DNA from: Enterocloster asparagiformis
GTDB lineage: Bacteria; Bacillota; Clostridia; Lachnospirales; Lachnospiraceae
Direction of reading: 5' to 3'
Assembly (NCBI GenBank): GCA_018380885.1
Contig: JAGZSY010000023.1
Span: 1 to 64,000, forward strand
Length of the DNA: 64,000 nt
Translations under genes and position numbers: made by a program
Shown here: positions 61,154-64,000 of the stretch, in pieces
How positions within the stretch are numbered: the first letter of the stretch is position 1
Layout of the letters: each line of letters begins with the position of its first letter
The notes under the pieces: model-generated
Seen by the model: the letters and a program-made list of their open reading frames with translations, nothing else
What the model was told of the DNA's origin: nothing
The model's database searches: none

Positions 61154-62569
61154 TTACCTCCGCTTCCAGATTCCCGCCACCAGGGCCGTCATGTCGTCCC
61201 TGGCCGCCGGGATAAAGGATGAGGCAAACTCCAGAATCTGCTCCGCCAGCTCCTGGGGCGGCATATTCTCCACGCTCTCCAGGTACTCCTTCATCACCTG
61301 TTCCTTGTCGTCGCCCGGCAGCGCGTCCAGCACGCCGTCGCTGACCATGATGATGCGGCTGCCGTCCCACAGCTTTTTGCTCAAAAGCTCCGGCTCCACC
61401 GTTGTCAGCACCCCCATGGGCACCTCGCCGGACTCCATCAGCTCCACGCCGTCCTCGCCGATGATAAAGGTGGGCACTGCCCCCAGCTTCATACACTCCA
61501 ACACGCCCGTGTGCAGATCCACGCAGCACAGGTCCAGGGTGGCCGGATGCTGCTCCCGCCCTGCCAGAAGCAGCACCGTGTTCACCAGCTTTAAGGCAGA
61601 CCGGGCCGAAAATCCCGTCTCCACCAGCTGTTCCGTCAGCTCCACCACCTGGCGGCTCTCCCGGTCCGCCTGCTCGCCGCTGCCCATGCCGTCGGACAGG
61701 CTCATTACCACCTGGCTGCCCTGGCTCTCCACAAATGTGTAATTGTCCCCGCTGATGCTCTCCCCCTGCTTGGGGATTCTGGCGGCCCCGCACAGCATGT
61801 GATAGCTGCCGTCCTCCAGAAAGCGCACCGTAGCGTACTGCCTGGTGATAATGGTCCGGCTGTCCTTCGCCGGACTCCAGAAGCTGCCCTCAACTGCCTG
61901 TCCCACCAGACCTGCAGCCTCCCGGCTGGTCATGCAGCGCCCGTTGGTGGTGCGCGCCGTTATGTAGGCCTCCCTCTGCCCGTTCTCGTACTCCAAAAGC
62001 AGCAGGTTCTGAATCGCTATGTGGGCCCGCCGGAACGATTTGCGCAGCTCCATCTCATAGTCGGAGGTCACGTCCCTGGCCTGGTCCATCTGGTGGGAAA
62101 ATTCCTCCAGGATCATGGACATTTCCCGAAATTGCACCACCACCGCATCCCGGCTCTCCATAAACCTGTTCTTCCACGACAGATTCATGGTGGCCCGTCC
62201 CAGATTGCGGTTGAGCTGCCCCAGGTACTTGTCCTTTTTCCGGCAGCTGGACTGGAACATCTGGGGCATGTCCTCGGTGTCAATATGGCCTTTCTGCTCA
62301 AACGCGCGCAGGAGATAGTACAGGTAGTAGCTGTCCTCCTTCTCCGTGTCCGCGCGCAGGCTGCACTTGTTGCAGCTCTCGCACACCAGGGCCGCCGAGG
62401 TCTGCATGGCCGCCAGGCCGTCCTCCCGGGTCAGCTGCCGCCCGTTTTCAATCTCGTCGTCAAAAGCCTTGGCCAAACGCCCCAGGGAATCCGCCATATC
62501 CCCCAGACGCCGGGCAGTATAATAATTCACATCGCAAACGCGCCTTTTTTCTTTCCTCTTTTCAAACAC
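61154..62569 (-). CDS. spoIIE: Stage II sporulation protein E, soluble form lacking the membrane domain
   Basis: A 471-residue PP2C-type phosphatase that by homology dephosphorylates SpoIIAA to activate sigma-F in the forespore. The C-terminal phosphatase has metal aspartates in SLSDGMGSG, IIMVSDGVLDALPGDDK and ARDDMTALVAGIW. Residues about 20-230 correspond to the regulatory region, with a CESCNKCSL cysteine cluster. The usual N-terminal domain of about ten membrane spans is missing, since B. subtilis SpoIIE is over 800 residues. The start is GTG right after AGGAGGGATTTTT. Position between divIC and tilS is canonical. Confidence 0.92.
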   Translation of the reverse strand: MFEKRKEKRRVCDVNYYTARRLGDMADSLGRLAKAFDDEIENGRQLTREDGLAAMQTSAALVCESCNKCSLRADTEKEDSYYLYYLLRAFEQKGHIDTEDMPQMFQSSCRKKDKYLGQLNRNLGRATMNLSWKNRFMESRDAVVVQFREMSMILEEFSHQMDQARDVTSDYEMELRKSFRRAHIAIQNLLLLEYENGQREAYITARTTNGRCMTSREAAGLVGQAVEGSFWSPAKDSRTIITRQYATVRFLEDGSYHMLCGAARIPKQGESISGDNYTFVESQGSQVVMSLSDGMGSGEQADRESRQVVELTEQLVETGFSARSALKLVNTVLLLAGREQHPATLDLCCVDLHTGVLECMKLGAVPTFIIGEDGVELMESGEVPMGVLTTVEPELLSKKLWDGSRIIMVSDGVLDALPGDDKEQVMKEYLESVENMPPQELAEQILEFASSFIPAARDDMTALVAGIWKRR

Positions 62570-62574
62570 AAAAA

Positions 62575-62618
62575 TCCCTCCTCACCGCGTACTGTCCAGT
62601 ATACGCAGGCAGGAGGGA
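62575..62618 (-). promoter_or_regulatory. Hairpin sequestering the spoIIE ribosome binding site
   Basis: TCCCTCCT and AGGAGGGA form a perfect 8-bp stem, with an inner GCGTA/TACGC pairing. On the minus strand the 3' arm is the spoIIE Shine-Dalgarno sequence, followed by TTTTT and the GTG start. In read-through RNA from divIC this would act as terminator or block translation. Confidence 0.6.
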
Positions 62619-62663
62619 AATATCTGTCACATTTTGCAGGCTTGTCCAAAAAATCTTTCGACA
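62598..62663 (-). promoter_or_regulatory. spoIIE: Candidate Spo0A-dependent spoIIE promoter
   Basis: On the minus strand GTGACA (62625-62630) and TATACT (62598-62603) are 21 bp apart, the long spacing known for Spo0A-activated sigma-A promoters such as B. subtilis spoIIE and spoIIG. A perfect 0A box, TGTCGAA, lies upstream at 62657-62663. The predicted start near 62591 falls inside the hairpin loop, so RNA from this promoter lacks the 5' arm and has a free ribosome site. Confidence 0.6.
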
Positions 62664-62683
62664 GAAGGAAACATGGAGCCCCA

Positions 62684-63001
62684 TTATTTGCTGGGTTTGA
62701 GTAAAATTTCGTCAGGATTCACCAAGCCCAGCTTCTCCTTGGCTACTTCCTCCGCATATTCTTTCGTTTTGACGTAAATCTTGTAGTCCTGTAGCTCCTC
62801 GGCCCGTTTGCTCTCGGCTTCCAGCTGGGCCTGCAGGTTTTCCTGGCGGACCTTGTACTCCAGGTCCATCCTCTTCAGACTGGCTCCCTTGGCATTGATC
62901 ACGACCGCCAGGCATACGACTACCAGCGTAATACCGAGAAGCGCCATACGGTTGGCCCATTTGTCCCGCCGCAGACGCCTAGATTTTCCATATGTTTTCA
63001 T
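62684..63001 (-). CDS. divIC: Septum formation initiator DivIC/FtsB-like
   Basis: A 105-residue bitopic division protein: a basic cytoplasmic N-terminus (KSRRLRRDKWANR), one membrane span (about 20-40), and an extracytoplasmic coiled coil (QENLQAQLEAESKRAEELQD) ending in the FtsB/DivIC region EYAEEVAKEKLGLVNPDEIL. It works with FtsL and DivIB in the divisome. I chose the ATG at 63001; a TTG 9 bases earlier overlaps the yabQ stop region. The order yabP-yabQ-divIC-spoIIE is conserved. Confidence 0.92.
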   Translation of the reverse strand: MKTYGKSRRLRRDKWANRMALLGITLVVVCLAVVINAKGASLKRMDLEYKVRQENLQAQLEAESKRAEELQDYKIYVKTKEYAEEVAKEKLGLVNPDEILLKPSK

Positions 63002-63006
63002 CCTGA

Positions 63007-63387
63007 TCAATCACCAACTTTTTCCGTCTGTTCTTTACCCGTCACATTACGGGTATTTTTACCTGATTTTATTGTAAACTTTTTACCAAGCTTTTTCAAG
63101 CCTTTAAAGAAAATTCTGCTGATTAGGCGATCGTACAAAATCATTCCGCCCAAAACCCCGCCGATCACATAGGCGCGCAGCCCTCCGTCATTCTGCTGGT
63201 ACAGGAGATTAAAGGTCACGGCTCCCGCCCCGATCCAATAGCAAAAGTCCTCCAAACCCACCGCAAAGGCGCTGTGGCGGATCATCAGCCGGAACACCCG
63301 GATCGTGTCGTAGACCAGCATCAGCCACCCTCCGGTGGCCAGGCTCAGCAGCAAAAGCCACGCCTCGTAGCAAATCACCCCGCTCAT
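63007..63387 (-). CDS. yabQ: Spore cortex biosynthesis protein YabQ
   Basis: A 126-residue membrane protein with about three to four hydrophobic segments, including LLLLSLATGGWLMLVYDTIRVFR near the N-terminus, diagnostic of YabQ, and a basic C-terminus. YabQ is needed for cortex formation in B. subtilis and lies in the outer forespore membrane. It follows yabP by 13 bp and precedes divIC by a few bases. Confidence 0.92.
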   Translation of the reverse strand: MSGVICYEAWLLLLSLATGGWLMLVYDTIRVFRLMIRHSAFAVGLEDFCYWIGAGAVTFNLLYQQNDGGLRAYVIGGVLGGMILYDRLISRIFFKGLKKLGKKFTIKSGKNTRNVTGKEQTEKVGD

Positions 63388-63400
63388 AAGACCGCCCCCG

Positions 63401-63685
63401 TCACTTAAACAGGCGGGAGAACAAAGACTCCCCGGACTTGCGCAGCGCCTCGTTGGAGGAATAGGTCATGCTGTCGATGGTGCCGTCCACATCCACCTCC
63501 CCCTTCTCCAGGGTCAGGCGGCTGACATGAAGCTCCTTGCCCTTGATGGTCAAGAGTCCCATGTCCGTATCCAGCACGATAGCGTTCTCGTCAAAGGAGA
63601 CCACGTCCACGATGCCCGTGATGCTGCCCGCGGACCGGTTCTGGAACACCAGCTTGTGCAGACGGCCGTTCAGTTTTTCTTCCAT
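63401..63685 (-). CDS. yabP: Sporulation protein YabP
   Basis: A 94-residue YabP/YqfC-family protein (LNGRLHKLVFQNRSAGSITG, VVSFDENAIVLDTDMGLLTI, GKELHVSRLTLEKGEVDVDG). The family is required for spore coat or cortex formation. The ATG at 63685 follows AGGAGGTTTTTGC; a start 18 bases earlier would leave that site unused. It is upstream of yabQ. Confidence 0.95.
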   Translation of the reverse strand: MEEKLNGRLHKLVFQNRSAGSITGIVDVVSFDENAIVLDTDMGLLTIKGKELHVSRLTLEKGEVDVDGTIDSMTYSSNEALRKSGESLFSRLFK

Positions 63686-63690
63686 GCAAA

Positions 63691-63734
63691 AACCTCCTAA
63701 CATATCTAACCTATGTTAAATATATTAGGAGGTT
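63691..63734 (-). promoter_or_regulatory. Hairpin overlapping the yabP ribosome binding site
   Basis: A perfect 10-bp inverted repeat (AACCTCCTAA / TTAGGAGGTT) with a 24-base AT-rich loop lies between rqcP and yabP. On the minus strand its 3' arm is the yabP Shine-Dalgarno sequence followed by TTTTT and the ATG, the same arrangement as before spoIIE. It may terminate or silence read-through from rqcP. Confidence 0.6.
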
Positions 63735-63770
63735 GGCCACATTATGCCATTATTAATAACGATTGATTGA

Positions 63771-64000
63771 TCACAGGTAACGGTACAGTTCTTTTGCCTC
63801 GTCCTTTTTTACAGTCTCCTGCACATCCAGCACCTCTACCCGGACCGCCTTTTCCCCAAACCGGATTTCGATCACGTCCCCGGTCTTGACATTCAGGGAA
63901 GCCTTGGACGGCTTGTCGTTCACAAGAACGCGTCCCGCGTCACAGGCCTCGTTGGCAACGGTCCTGCGCTTGATCAGTCGGGAAACCTTCAAAAACTTGT
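63771..64000 (-). CDS. rqcP: S4-domain RNA-binding protein RqcP/YabO (partial)
   Basis: A small S4-domain protein of the HslR/RqcP group that acts with RqcH in ribosome-associated quality control. Translation reads KFLKVSRLIKRRTVANEACD...GRVLVNDKPSKAS and GDVIEIRFGEKAVRVEVLDV. Coding continues to the window edge; only the first few codons (expected MRLD-like) are missing. Its position upstream of yabP is conserved in Firmicutes. Confidence 0.93.
   Translation of the reverse strand, partial: KFLKVSRLIKRRTVANEACDAGRVLVNDKPSKASLNVKTGDVIEIRFGEKAVRVEVLDVQETVKKDEAKELYRYL

Overview
The window is a GC-rich piece of a spore-forming Firmicutes chromosome, most like a Lachnospiraceae/Clostridium-type gut anaerobe. 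The strongest evidence is the right end, which on the minus strand carries rqcP-yabP-yabQ-divIC-spoIIE-tilS-hpt-ftsH, the classic Firmicutes sporulation/division order. The many polytopic proteins and lipoproteins with Firmicutes-style lipoboxes, and the strong GGAGG ribosome binding sites, agree with this. No rRNA, tRNA, IS element, integrase or CRISPR array was recognised.

Left part (1-19.6 kb), metabolic islands. A minus-strand sugar ABC operon (gntR-type regulator, binding lipoprotein, two permeases, the last cut by the window edge) is divergent from a plus-strand catabolic cassette (LacI regulator, sugar isomerase/epimerase, Gfo/Idh/MocA dehydrogenase, alpha/beta hydrolase). Next come a two-cysteine Asp/Glu-racemase/arylmalonate-decarboxylase-like enzyme, aroC, a lactonase-type beta-propeller, an XRE-cupin regulator with potABCD, and a GH13 amylase-family gene translationally coupled to a DUF6273-like lipoprotein.

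Centre (19.85-56.15 kb), a co-directional minus-strand accessory block. From 47.3 kb down to 19.85 kb, 20 genes follow one another with gaps of 64 bp or less. The first half is a type IV secretion-like machine: VirD4/TraG coupling ATPase, two VirB6/TrbL-like proteins, VirB4/TraE ATPase, a pilin-like small protein, Ig-like anchored proteins, and lipoproteins including a family-3 solute-binding protein. No relaxase or integrase is present. It continues into a 594-residue protein with a PI-kinase-like DRNxxN...DND motif pair, then a signalling half: a cyclic-nucleotide-binding/PP2C/anti-sigma-kinase fusion, a STAS antagonist, a CPBP protease-like protein, an NHL propeller, CvpA-like, a CHASE2-adenylate cyclase, a FecR-domain protein and a metallo-beta-lactamase-fold hydrolase. 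Upstream lie the sensors: a 7TM-GHKL kinase with a LytTR regulator, a second 7TM-GHKL kinase, a repeat-rich surface protein with a frameshift, and an OmpR-type regulator. A pair of direct repeats suited to a LytTR regulator sits just upstream of the promoter of the secretion operon. The block is bracketed by the intact GH13 gene on one side and a decayed copy of the 5' end of the same gene on the other.

My reading, an inference, is that 19.85-56.15 kb encodes an environmentally sensed, cAMP-linked, non-conjugative type IV-like secretion or surface-assembly system. The right end (56.97-64 kb) is core genome. Its notable features are a spoIIE gene lacking the membrane domain, with a candidate Spo0A promoter placed inside a ribosome-binding-site-sequestering hairpin, and a tilS gene with a low-complexity insertion.
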